Source of the DNA: Pelomonas sp. CA6
GTDB lineage: Bacteria > Pseudomonadota > Gammaproteobacteria > Burkholderiales > Burkholderiaceae_C
Assembly: GCF_022549225.1 (NCBI RefSeq)
Contig: NZ_JAKZFD010000004.1
Location: forward strand, 186,001-250,000
Direction: 5' to 3'
DNA length: 64,000 bases
Positions within the stretch are counted from its first letter, which is position 1. Every line of letters starts with the position of its first letter. The position numbers were made by a program, and so were the translations under genes. Positions 32,721 through 40,581 of this stretch are shown here, piece by piece. The notes below the pieces were generated by a model. That model saw nothing but the letters and a program-made list of their open reading frames with translations, had not been told where the DNA came from and ran no database searches.

Positions 32721-32813
32721 GGGGGGGGCGGATGTGCGTTGCCAGGCCGAGGCTATTTTGCACGGCGCCCCTGGCGCTGGCGATGCCCGCACGCCCGCTG
32801 ATCGCCCTTGCCG

Positions 32814-33596
32814 CTACTGGGCGCGGAACAGGCTCTGGAACTGGCGCGAGACCGGCAGTTTCTCGTCATGCCCGCGCAGGCTCAGCAGCATGGTGCTTTC
32901 ATCGACGCGCGTGGCGCTGACGATGAAACGACTGTTCACCAGCACCGAGCGGTGGACCTGCCAGAACTGGGTTTCGTCCAGACCCACGAGCAACTCCTTC
33001 AGCGGCGTGCGTATCCAGGCCTCGCCGCCCAGATGCACGACGCGGGTGTAGCGGTTGTCGCTCTGGAAAAAGAGCACCTCGTCGGGCGGGATCAGGCGGA
33101 TTTCCTTGCCCACGCTGGCCTGGATGGGTGCGGGGCGCACCGGCGCGCGCGCCGGCAGCAGCTGGCGCAGCGTCTCCAGCAGCGGGTTGTGTGCCGCGAT
33201 AGAGGGGGCGTTGGCGGCGGCCGTGCTGGCGCGCGCGCGCAGGCGCTGCAGGCACAGGCCCAGGCGCTCGTCCTCGACCGGCTTGAGCACATAGTCCACC
33301 GCGCCAGCCTCGAAGGCGGACAGCGCATGGTCGCCAAAGGCGCTGACGAAGACGACCTGCGGCGGCTCGGCCAGCGCCGAGAGCCGGCGCGCCACCTCCA
33401 GGCCGCTCAGCCCGGGCATGCGGATGTCCAGGAAACACAGCCGAGGCTCCAGCGCCAGCGCGTCGTCCCAGGCGTCCACGCCATTGCAGCTGGCGGCCAC
33501 GATGTCCAGCTCCGGCGCCAGGCGCTGCAGCGCGGCGCGCAGCTGTTCGCGCGGGCCTTCCTCGTCGTCGGCGATCAGGGTGGGCAGGCTTGTCAT
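32814..33596 (-). CDS. LytTR-family response regulator
   Basis: A 260-residue regulator with a receiver domain (about 5-120; acidic pair at Asp10-Asp11, phospho-acceptor Asp57 in FLDIRMPG, Lys near 105 in VLKPVED) and a LytTR DNA-binding domain (about 155-258; IRLIPPDEVLFFQSDNRYTRV and WQVHRSVLVN). It belongs with the AlgR/LytR type. Its ATG overlaps the stop of the preceding LytS-like kinase gene as ATGA, so the two are translationally coupled. Members often govern envelope, polysaccharide or uptake genes; its target is not visible here. Confidence 0.93.
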   Translation of the reverse strand: MTSLPTLIADDEEGPREQLRAALQRLAPELDIVAASCNGVDAWDDALALEPRLCFLDIRMPGLSGLEVARRLSALAEPPQVVFVSAFGDHALSAFEAGAVDYVLKPVEDERLGLCLQRLRARASTAAANAPSIAAHNPLLETLRQLLPARAPVRPAPIQASVGKEIRLIPPDEVLFFQSDNRYTRVVHLGGEAWIRTPLKELLVGLDETQFWQVHRSVLVNSRFIVSATRVDESTMLLSLRGHDEKLPVSRQFQSLFRAQ

Positions 33597-34678
33597 CGTG
33601 CGTCGTCCTCGGGCAGCGGAATCTCCATCCAGGCCAGGCAGCCGGGCTCGGCGGGCTGCAGCTGCAGGCGCGCCGCATCACCGAACTGGGCCCGCAGCCG
33701 CTCGCGCGTGTTGCGCAGCCCCAGCCCTTCGTGAGCGTCGGGCGACAGCCCCTGCCCCTCGTCGCGCACGCTCAGGCGCAAGACCTGGCCCTCGCGCGCC
33801 ACGCCCAGCCGGACGGCGCCGCCACGCAGGCTGGGCTCGATGCCATGGGTGATCGCATTCTCGACCAGGGTGAGCAGGCTGCCGGGCGGCAGGCTGGCGC
33901 GCTGCAGCAGCGCCTCGTCCACGCCGGGCCCGGGCTCCTCGTGCCAGCGCAGGCGCCCGCCCAGCCGGGCCTGCATGATCTCCAGATAGCTGCGCACGAT
34001 CTGCAGCTCCTGCGCCACTGCCAGGCGGTCCTGCGCGAACATGGGCAGCGTGGCGCGCAGATAGCGGGTCAGCGAGCGCAGCACGGGGCCGGCGCGTTCG
34101 TCGCGCGTGTCCACCCAGTGCTGCAGCGAGGCCAGGGTGTTGAAGAGGAAATGCGGCTGGATCTGCGCAGTGGCCAGGCGCAGCGCCAGCTGTACGCGCT
34201 GGGCCTGCGCTTCCTGCTCGCCCAGGCGGGTGGCGATCTGCTGCGAGCGATACACGGTGAGGAACCACCAGGCACTGAGGATCAGCGTCAGCGCCGCGGC
34301 GACAAAGGGCAGCGCGGTCCGCACGCTGTCGCGATAGGGCGTGCCGATCAGTGCCAAGCCCCCCGCGCCCACGCACAGCGCCAGGCTGGCCGAAGCCACA
34401 TTGAGGCGGCGGCGCGTCGGCTGGCGCCACAGCATGCGCGCCACGCCCAGGCTCATCCAGACCAGCGCCAGTGCCCCGACAAGCACCCAGGGCGCCAGCG
34501 TGCGAGGCATCTCGTTATAGAAGATCAGCACCAGCACCAGCACATTGACGTAGAGGTAATGGCTGAGCTTGTCCGGCCAGGCGTCGCCCCCTGCGCGCCG
34601 CAGCTCGTCGGGCGTGAACACGCGCTGCGGACCGGGGTAGATCCACGGCGTCCAGTCGAAGCGGGTGCTGTCGTTCAT
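33593..34678 (-). CDS. LytS/YehU-type sensor histidine kinase
   Basis: A 361-residue membrane kinase of the His_kinase (PF06580) group. Four hydrophobic segments (about 40-58, 63-80, 96-112 and 122-142) are followed by a coiled linker, and the phosphorylated His176 lies in the family motif QIQPHFLFNTLASL. An HATPase domain (about 260-361) has VENAITHGIEP and GLGLRNTRERL. No extracellular domain of size is present, so it probably senses within or near the membrane. The ATG at 34678 is chosen because an earlier start at 34717 adds residues unlike the family. Operon with the LytTR regulator. Confidence 0.92.
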   Translation of the reverse strand: MNDSTRFDWTPWIYPGPQRVFTPDELRRAGGDAWPDKLSHYLYVNVLVLVLIFYNEMPRTLAPWVLVGALALVWMSLGVARMLWRQPTRRRLNVASASLALCVGAGGLALIGTPYRDSVRTALPFVAAALTLILSAWWFLTVYRSQQIATRLGEQEAQAQRVQLALRLATAQIQPHFLFNTLASLQHWVDTRDERAGPVLRSLTRYLRATLPMFAQDRLAVAQELQIVRSYLEIMQARLGGRLRWHEEPGPGVDEALLQRASLPPGSLLTLVENAITHGIEPSLRGGAVRLGVAREGQVLRLSVRDEGQGLSPDAHEGLGLRNTRERLRAQFGDAARLQLQPAEPGCLAWMEIPLPEDDAR

Positions 34679-34805
34679 GTCAGACAGTCTAGTGAGATGC
34701 CCAGGCCCCTCGCCCATGCTGCGGCGAACGGCAGGCCCGTGCGGCGAATGGCGGGGAGGCGCGATGGAAGGCCTGGCGGCCCGACCCCGGCTGGCCGGGC
34801 AAGGC

Positions 34806-35570
34806 TCAGGCCCCGGCCGGCACGGGTTCGCCGCCGACGAAGACCTTCAACTCACCGGGCTGAAAGGCCACCCAGGCCTCGTCCCGGGTCAGCGGTTCGG
34901 TCGCGACGACGGCCACCCGGTCCTGGGCGGTGGTCTGACTGGCCAGGTCCACCTGCAGGTCCTCGTCCTGCAGCTGCACGCGGCCGAAGGGATGGCGGCG
35001 CAGCAGGTAGTGCAGCTTGGTGGAACCATGCGCCCACAGCGCCTGCCCATTGGACAGCAGCATGTTGAAGGTGCCATGGCGGTTGAGCTGCGGCATCAGC
35101 TCGGCCAGGGTGTGGCTGAGTTCCGCGATGCTGGGCACGTCGGCATGCGACTTGGCCAGCTCCTGCATCAGCCAACAGAAAGCGCGCTCGGAATCGGTCT
35201 GCCCCACCGGCCGGAAAGCCGCATGCAGCCGCGGCGCGAAGCCCTTGAGATCGCCGTTGTGCGCGAAGGCCCAGTAGCGGCCCCACAGCTCGCGCTGGAA
35301 GGGATGGGTGTTCTCCAGCGACACCACGCCCTGGGTGGCCTTGCGGATGTGGGCGATGACGTTGTCGCTGCGGATCGGATAGTGCTTGACCAGCTCGGCC
35401 AGCGGCGACACCCGGGCGCTGTGGTGGTCCACGAAGTGGCGCAGGCCGCGCCCCTCGAAGAAGGCGATGCCGAAGCCGTCCTTGTGCTCGTCGGCACGGC
35501 GCGCCAGCCCCGTGAAACTGAACATCACGTCGGTCGGCACATTGGCGTTCATGCCCATCAGCTGGCACAT
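34806..35570 (-). CDS. Class II glutamine amidotransferase, YafJ-like
   Basis: A 254-residue Ntn-hydrolase protein. After Met removal, Cys2 would be the N-terminal nucleophile (MCQLMGMNANVP), as in YafJ and the GATase_4 family. HIRKATQGVVSLENTHPF (about 73-90) and FAHNGDLKGF (about 102-111) are the glutamine-binding and oxyanion segments. No synthase domain is attached, so a partner enzyme or simple amidase activity is likely. It is followed after 14 bp in reverse order by the flavoprotein gene upstream on the same strand, which suggests one transcript. Confidence 0.9.
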   Translation of the reverse strand: MCQLMGMNANVPTDVMFSFTGLARRADEHKDGFGIAFFEGRGLRHFVDHHSARVSPLAELVKHYPIRSDNVIAHIRKATQGVVSLENTHPFQRELWGRYWAFAHNGDLKGFAPRLHAAFRPVGQTDSERAFCWLMQELAKSHADVPSIAELSHTLAELMPQLNRHGTFNMLLSNGQALWAHGSTKLHYLLRRHPFGRVQLQDEDLQVDLASQTTAQDRVAVVATEPLTRDEAWVAFQPGELKVFVGGEPVPAGA

Positions 35571-35584
35571 CGCATCGCCCCGGG

Positions 35585-36808
35585 CTATTCCAGGAACAGC
35601 CGGCTCAGCCCCTTGAGGCTGACCAGGTTGCCCGGGTTGCTGGTTTCGTTGAGCACGCCGCTCATGCGCGCGAGCAGGCGCGGGCTCTTGCGGGCGCGCC
35701 AGATCAGCAGGTCGGCCAGCCAGGGCGCGGCATTCACGCGGTTGGCACGTTCATAGAGATCGAAGCGCGGCTTGAGCGCCTGCAGGCCAGCCTCGTAGCG
35801 CGCGCGCAGCGCCGCGTCGTCGCCCGGCTGCAGCAGGGCCTCGGCGGCCAGCATGCCGGTCTCCATGGCCTTGCCGATGCCTTCGCCGGTGAAGGAATAG
35901 GTGGAGCCCGCCGCCTCGCCAGCGACCAGCAGGCCCGGGCGCGACCAGCGCGCGCCGGCCAGCGTGCAGCGCAGCGGCGCCCCCTTCAGCTCGCCGACCA
36001 GCCGGCCTTCGCGCATCAACTCGGCGGCCGGCGCGTAGTCCTTCACGAAGGCATCGAAGATGGCACGCAGGTTGATGTCTTTCTTGGCGCCCTTGCCGCC
36101 CACCGCGCGGTGGCTGTCCGTCACGCCGACGCCGATGTTGAAATGCCCATCGGGCGCAGGGAAGATCCAGCCATAGCCCGGCCGCACGGCGCGGCTCCAG
36201 ACCACCTCCAGCGCACGGATGCGCCCCACCAGAGACGGCGCCTGCACATAGCCGCGCAGCGCGACGCCGCTGGGCGTGTGGCGTTCGCACATGCCGGCGG
36301 CGCTGAGCGCTTTGGGCACCGCGCCGGTGGCCAGCACGACCCAGTCGGCGCGGACCTCGAACTCCGCGTCACCCGCCCTCAGCACGGCGCCACAGACCCG
36401 GCCCTGGGCATCCTCCAGCGGGCGCTCGAAGCGCGCCTGGACGAAGCGCGCACCAGCGGCCTGCGCATGGCGGTTGAGCATCTCATCCAGCTGCTGGCGC
36501 GGCAGCACGGCCAGACTGCCGGGCACGTCGATGCGTCCGCCGCGCGGGCCCACGCAGCCCACGTGGGCCACACGTTGCGCGCGCGCCATCACCGCGTCCA
36601 GCAACCCCAGGCGGCGCAGCGCCTGATGGGCGTCGGGGATCAGTCCATCGCCGCAGGTCTTGTCGCGGCCCAATGGCTGCTGATCGACCAGCAGCACCTC
36701 GCGGCCGGCCGAGGCCAGCACCCGAGCCGCGGCCGAGCCGGCGGGGCCGGCGCCGATGACCAGCACATCACAGCGCGCAGGAACAGCTGCCGCATCGTAA
36801 GCATTCAT
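35585..36808 (-). CDS. Geranylgeranyl-reductase-family FAD oxidoreductase
   Basis: A 407-residue flavoprotein of the p-hydroxybenzoate-hydroxylase-like fold. The Rossmann motif GAGPAGSAAARVL (19-31) binds FAD, KTCGDGL (about 50-56) follows at the usual place, and GLLVAGEAAGSTYSFTGEGIGKAMETG (in two parts, about 290-316) carries the second FAD motif typical of geranylgeranyl-reductase-family enzymes. Members saturate isoprenoid chains or act as menaquinone or lipid dehydrogenases; here no photosynthesis genes are nearby. The downstream neighbour, a YafJ-like amidotransferase, lies 14 bp away on the same strand. Confidence 0.88.
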   Translation of the reverse strand: MNAYDAAAVPARCDVLVIGAGPAGSAAARVLASAGREVLLVDQQPLGRDKTCGDGLIPDAHQALRRLGLLDAVMARAQRVAHVGCVGPRGGRIDVPGSLAVLPRQQLDEMLNRHAQAAGARFVQARFERPLEDAQGRVCGAVLRAGDAEFEVRADWVVLATGAVPKALSAAGMCERHTPSGVALRGYVQAPSLVGRIRALEVVWSRAVRPGYGWIFPAPDGHFNIGVGVTDSHRAVGGKGAKKDINLRAIFDAFVKDYAPAAELMREGRLVGELKGAPLRCTLAGARWSRPGLLVAGEAAGSTYSFTGEGIGKAMETGMLAAEALLQPGDDAALRARYEAGLQALKPRFDLYERANRVNAAPWLADLLIWRARKSPRLLARMSGVLNETSNPGNLVSLKGLSRLFLE

Positions 36809-36922
36809 CGCCCAGACTCCAGAGAACGAAGGGGGATTCTATGTACTCAGCTCCCCCATCTCCGTCCGCGCCACACCTCTCAGTGCAAACGGCAATCTGT
36901 CGGGCAGCGTCGGCTGACCAAG

Positions 36923-36946
36923 AAAAACGCCGGCGAATGCCGGCGT
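36923..36946 (-). terminator. Terminator after the first TonB receptor gene
   Basis: ACGCCGGC (36927-36934), loop GAAT, GCCGGCGT (36939-36946), followed on the minus strand by a T run (complement of 36923-36927). It is 52 bp past the receptor stop. Confidence 0.85.
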
Positions 36947-36997
36947 TGTTGATACTGGGCCTATCCGGCTCAGTCGCCCCGGAATGGGGAGCACTCC

Positions 36998-39844
36998 TCA
37001 ACGGAACTGATACTTCAGCCCCACATTGAAGGTTCGGCCGATACCACCTGCCTGGTTGTAATTGGCGTTGTAATGGGTAGAGCCATAAAACGCCTGCAAG
37101 TCCAGAGGAGCGACACGGTCGAACAGATTGGAGATGCTTCCATAAACCTGCAAGGCCTTGGAAACATCGTACTTGCCGCTCAGGTCAAACGTAGTGAAGG
37201 ACGGGGCTCGGCAACCCAGAGGAGCCTCCTCGCCATTGGCAAAGCGCTTTATACAGCCGCTTTCCGTGTACTTGTGTTCCACGTTTTTATATCCAGACAC
37301 ATAATTCACCGTAGCAGTAAAAGAAAATGCCCCACGATCCCAAGTTGTTTGGAACGTAGCCTTATCCTTAGGCTGCCCAGATGAGCTACTCATTGAAGTA
37401 GGACCTATAGTGCCAGCATACTCGTACGGTTTCCCATCAGACAAAGTGCGGCGGAAATGCTGTATATGAGTCCATGTCAAACCAGAAACCAGCCGACCCC
37501 AAGCACCCAAACTCATGCGATGGCGAAGATCAATATCAATTCCATCCGTGACCGAGCTTGGTCCATTAGTATACGGCGCTGATATCACTGCAATCGTGCC
37601 AGAATTCGGCACACCCGGCAATGCATCACCTGCATTACGAAGAATGACAGCAGAAGGGAAGCCTGCGGGATTCTCAAGAACCGTTGCGGGGTCCGCCCCG
37701 TTAATTTCATCCTTACGCTTGATCTTCCAATAGTCCAAGGACAGACTCAGATCCTTGATAGGCTCAAGCACCACACCAAAGTTGAAGCTTTTCGATTTTT
37801 CGGGCTTGACCGCCGTGTTCGCAGCGCTGAACGCCACAACTTGGGCCTCACAGCTGTCGCTAATCGTGGCACCAGGCAGCGGGGTCGCCACGCCATTGAC
37901 CATCGGACAACGCAGCGGATCGCGCACTTGCACATATCCCGCTGAGCCGCCCTCACTCTTGCCGCTCTCCGCCGCACCTGGAGCACGGAAGCCCTCTGCA
38001 TAGGTGCCTCGAAGCAGAAACTGAGGCAAAGGTTTAAAGGTGAATCCGAGCTTTGGCGTGGTCGAGGACCCATAGTCCGAGTAGCGGTCGGTCCGCAATG
38101 CCGCATTTAGCTCCAAGCTCTTGAGGACCGGGGCTACAAATTCAGCATACATCGCGTTCACGCGACGATTACCAGTAAAGCCAGAATACCCCAACCCGAT
38201 GATATCAGCGTCATAAGTAAAGGGCTTCGGGGGACTGTCTACTTTTTCCTGACGAAACTCCGCACCCACAGCCAGCGCCAACATGCCTCCGGGCAGCTTG
38301 ATCAACTCCCTGCTCGCTCGAATGTCAAGCGCAGTAATCGATGTTTTGGAAGTTTGTTCGATATGAGGCGCGATGGCACCGCGGATATCACTGCCGTTCA
38401 GACCCGCGTTGGCTCCCAATCGGTAGTACTTACCAGAAGGATTAAGCCCCGTATCATTACGACCAGTTAGAAAGTCTCGCAATACGCTATCTCGTACATA
38501 GCCATCGGTCCCTTGCTTGGTCTTGCTCTCGGTATACAAGAGACCCGTTTCCCAATCCCAATCCCACGCCGTCCCCTTCAATCCCGCCAAGGCACGAGAA
38601 ACGGTCGTATTATATGTATTATCTCGGCCACCAAAATCTGCTGTCACATAACGCAGGCGCGAATAGCTACCTGGTGTTGGATTGTCAGGGTGATTGGGAC
38701 CCAGAACTATGTTTGTATTATCCTTGTTAGTACCCTTCACTGCATCCACCCAACTCGCCGACACTGAAGTCGGCGTGAAAGTGGTCGACACCTTGGATGT
38801 AAAGAGCCCGACTTCGCCAAATGCTGTCACTGAAGGACTGACTTGAAGAGTACCTCGCGTCAAGAAATTCAGCTTCTTTTCCTTAGGCTGAAGTTGATTA
38901 TAGTCCAGTATATTCCAAGTGCATCCGCTATATCCTTGAGCCACGGCCGACGGATGCGTCGCACAACCTTCGATCGGTTTCAGTTGCAAATAGGCCGAGC
39001 CAGGAACCGGGGTCGCGCCCGTCGCATCAGTGACTGCCCGAGCCCATCCGGTCGGACTCGGACTTACCGAAGTATTAGATATTTTTTGACCACGAATCCC
39101 CCCTTGCAAGTAATCGTAGCCATATTTCGTCATATCGGGATCGCCAATCCATTTACGATCCTGACGATCGCTCTGGCGTACCTCACCGATGCTTTGTGCC
39201 TCAAGCGTGAAGAAGACGTTATAACGATCCCGTCCGATGTCGCCAAAACCACCCGCAATGGCTGCCTTCACACGTTCGCCATCGCTATAGCGAGTCTGGC
39301 CGTATGAAACATTGGCGGATATTCCTTGATAGTCTTGTCGGGTGATGATATTGACCACCCCGGCGATGGCATCCGAGCCGTAGATCGCCGACGCACCGTC
39401 CTTCACGACCTCCACCCGCTCAACCGCATCCAGCGGAATGGTGCTGAGGTCCACGAAGGTGCGTTGGCCATCGTCCGCCAGGCCGTAAGGAGCCAGACGA
39501 CGACCATTCAAAAGAACGAGTGTTGAATTCGCACCCAGTCCTCGCAGTGAAACACCCGCAGCGCCTGCGGCAAAGCCGTTGCTGAACGACATCGGAACGG
39601 AACCGTTGCTATTGCCGTTCAGCCCCATGATGACGTCAGCAATCGTCGTCTTACCGGACTTTTGAATATCTTCCCGTGATATTGTCTGAATCGGGGACGC
39701 TGTCTCCGCATCCACACGCTTGATGTTCGTTCCAGTAACTTCGACACGCTCAAGCTGTGTAGCCCCAGACTGTTGGGCAATCGCAGGAACCGTGAAAGCA
39801 GCAAGTGCTGCGGCCACCGCGGAAGCAATAGGTTTCAATCTCAT
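36998..39844 (-). CDS. TonB-dependent outer-membrane receptor, lower-GC, probably acquired
   Basis: A 948-residue receptor of the large Oar/CirA-type group. A signal peptide (about 1-23, Ile-Ala-Gln) leads to a TonB-box-like ERVEVTGTNI, a plug domain (about 45-165) with the VLLNGRRLAPYG and GASAIYGSDAIAGVVNI segments, and a 22-strand barrel ending in Lys-Tyr-Gln-Phe-Arg. An AGGAGG Shine-Dalgarno lies 7 nt before the ATG. Its GC content (47-60 percent in the 60-base lines I counted) is well below the neighbours, and codons ending in A/T are frequent, signs of horizontal transfer. It is only distantly similar to the two receptors upstream. Substrate unknown. Confidence 0.92.
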   Translation of the reverse strand: MRLKPIASAVAAALAAFTVPAIAQQSGATQLERVEVTGTNIKRVDAETASPIQTISREDIQKSGKTTIADVIMGLNGNSNGSVPMSFSNGFAAGAAGVSLRGLGANSTLVLLNGRRLAPYGLADDGQRTFVDLSTIPLDAVERVEVVKDGASAIYGSDAIAGVVNIITRQDYQGISANVSYGQTRYSDGERVKAAIAGGFGDIGRDRYNVFFTLEAQSIGEVRQSDRQDRKWIGDPDMTKYGYDYLQGGIRGQKISNTSVSPSPTGWARAVTDATGATPVPGSAYLQLKPIEGCATHPSAVAQGYSGCTWNILDYNQLQPKEKKLNFLTRGTLQVSPSVTAFGEVGLFTSKVSTTFTPTSVSASWVDAVKGTNKDNTNIVLGPNHPDNPTPGSYSRLRYVTADFGGRDNTYNTTVSRALAGLKGTAWDWDWETGLLYTESKTKQGTDGYVRDSVLRDFLTGRNDTGLNPSGKYYRLGANAGLNGSDIRGAIAPHIEQTSKTSITALDIRASRELIKLPGGMLALAVGAEFRQEKVDSPPKPFTYDADIIGLGYSGFTGNRRVNAMYAEFVAPVLKSLELNAALRTDRYSDYGSSTTPKLGFTFKPLPQFLLRGTYAEGFRAPGAAESGKSEGGSAGYVQVRDPLRCPMVNGVATPLPGATISDSCEAQVVAFSAANTAVKPEKSKSFNFGVVLEPIKDLSLSLDYWKIKRKDEINGADPATVLENPAGFPSAVILRNAGDALPGVPNSGTIAVISAPYTNGPSSVTDGIDIDLRHRMSLGAWGRLVSGLTWTHIQHFRRTLSDGKPYEYAGTIGPTSMSSSSGQPKDKATFQTTWDRGAFSFTATVNYVSGYKNVEHKYTESGCIKRFANGEEAPLGCRAPSFTTFDLSGKYDVSKALQVYGSISNLFDRVAPLDLQAFYGSTHYNANYNQAGGIGRTFNVGLKYQFR

Positions 39845-39875
39845 AATAATCCTCCTCTGACGATTCGCAACACTC

Positions 39876-39888
39876 AACCAATTTGGTT
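39876..39888. promoter_or_regulatory. Palindrome, candidate operator of the first TonB receptor
   Basis: AACCAA-T-TTGGTT is a perfect 6-bp inverted repeat with a 1-base centre, 32 bp before the receptor ATG and 15 bp before its Shine-Dalgarno. It could be an operator or a small hairpin in the leader. Confidence 0.35.
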
Positions 39889-40344
39889 TTGCATGGCGAT
39901 ACCAATAAATCATCCGTTGTGCAACTGATGAGTCCACGAGTGTCACTGAACCACAAGAGAGGGATTCATCGGGTTTCCCCGCCCGCCGTCTGGCATTGTT
40001 GGAGGGGGGCAACGCCAGGAAATCAAGCAACGGGATGCCGGTCTCTTCTTCTAATGCCAAAAATCTCCATCTTCAATTTTCACGAAATCGATTGCGCATT
40101 CAGCAGTCGCACAAATACGCATAATTCGCCCGTTTTCGTCACCATATAAATATATTGGCGCATATCGCCCAAATCATCTTTTTAAGACACAGCAAGATGC
40201 CATCAGCGCCAGCCGCCTTTCGGTCAGCGCTCTTGATGCGTTCGGGGGAAGATGGCATGCAGGCCGGCAAATCGGCCACGCTGACGGAATGCGCCACCGG
40301 AAATCGGGATAGGGGTCGGCCCTTGCCGGCCGAGCCCCTCCCAC

Positions 40345-40376
40345 ACCACCCGGCATGAGGATCCACACCGGGCGGT
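40345..40376 (+). other. GC-rich hairpin, possible relic of a group II intron or other element
   Basis: ACC-A-CCCGG and CCGGG-C-GGT pair with one A-C mismatch around a 14-nt loop, in the setting CCCCTCCCACACCACC...GGGCGGTTCG. The wording recalls sequence found after intron-encoded reverse transcriptases. No reverse transcriptase or other intron part remains, so this is weak. Confidence 0.2.
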
Positions 40377-40478
40377 TCGAAAGTTTGAGGTCATGAAAGA
40401 CGGGGACGGCCCGGCCGGTCGAAGTAGCTGATGGTCAGGACCGTCTTGGCGAGAGTGCGCTCATGCTGAACGGACATG

Positions 40479-40511
40479 AAAAACACCTCGGCCTCTGTCG
40501 AGGCCGAGGTG
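40479..40511 (-). terminator. Terminator after the second TonB receptor gene
   Basis: A perfect 12-bp stem (40484-40495 with 40500-40511, loop TGTC) is followed on the minus strand by T residues (complement of 40479-40483). It lies 70 bp past the receptor stop. Confidence 0.88.
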
Positions 40512-40581
40512 TCGAGTCACAAGCGCTTAGACAGCTCGTAGGATCGCGACCCGAGCATCGCCGGGTCCCTCACCGAGAGAA

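Larger units (their letters stand above)
39845..40478. other. Intergenic region upstream of the first TonB receptor
   Basis: This 634-bp stretch holds no convincing gene; short frames here lack coding character. Its right flank near 40061-40200 is markedly AT-rich and should hold the receptor promoter on the minus strand. A perfect palindrome (39876-39888) and a GC-rich hairpin (40345-40376) are listed apart. Confidence 0.6.

Noticed and set aside
32721-32728. Run of eight identical bases directly before the M14 peptidase ATG, as a phase-variation tract
   Set aside because: The run is outside the coding sequence and similar runs of C or G (for example 14783-14791 and 46422-46428) occur by chance in this high-GC DNA.
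39920-39965. CTGATGAG...GTGTCACTGAA on the plus strand, similar to a hammerhead ribozyme core
   Set aside because: The second core box is GAAC and not GAAA, stem II cannot form at the right place, and no stem III partner is seen.
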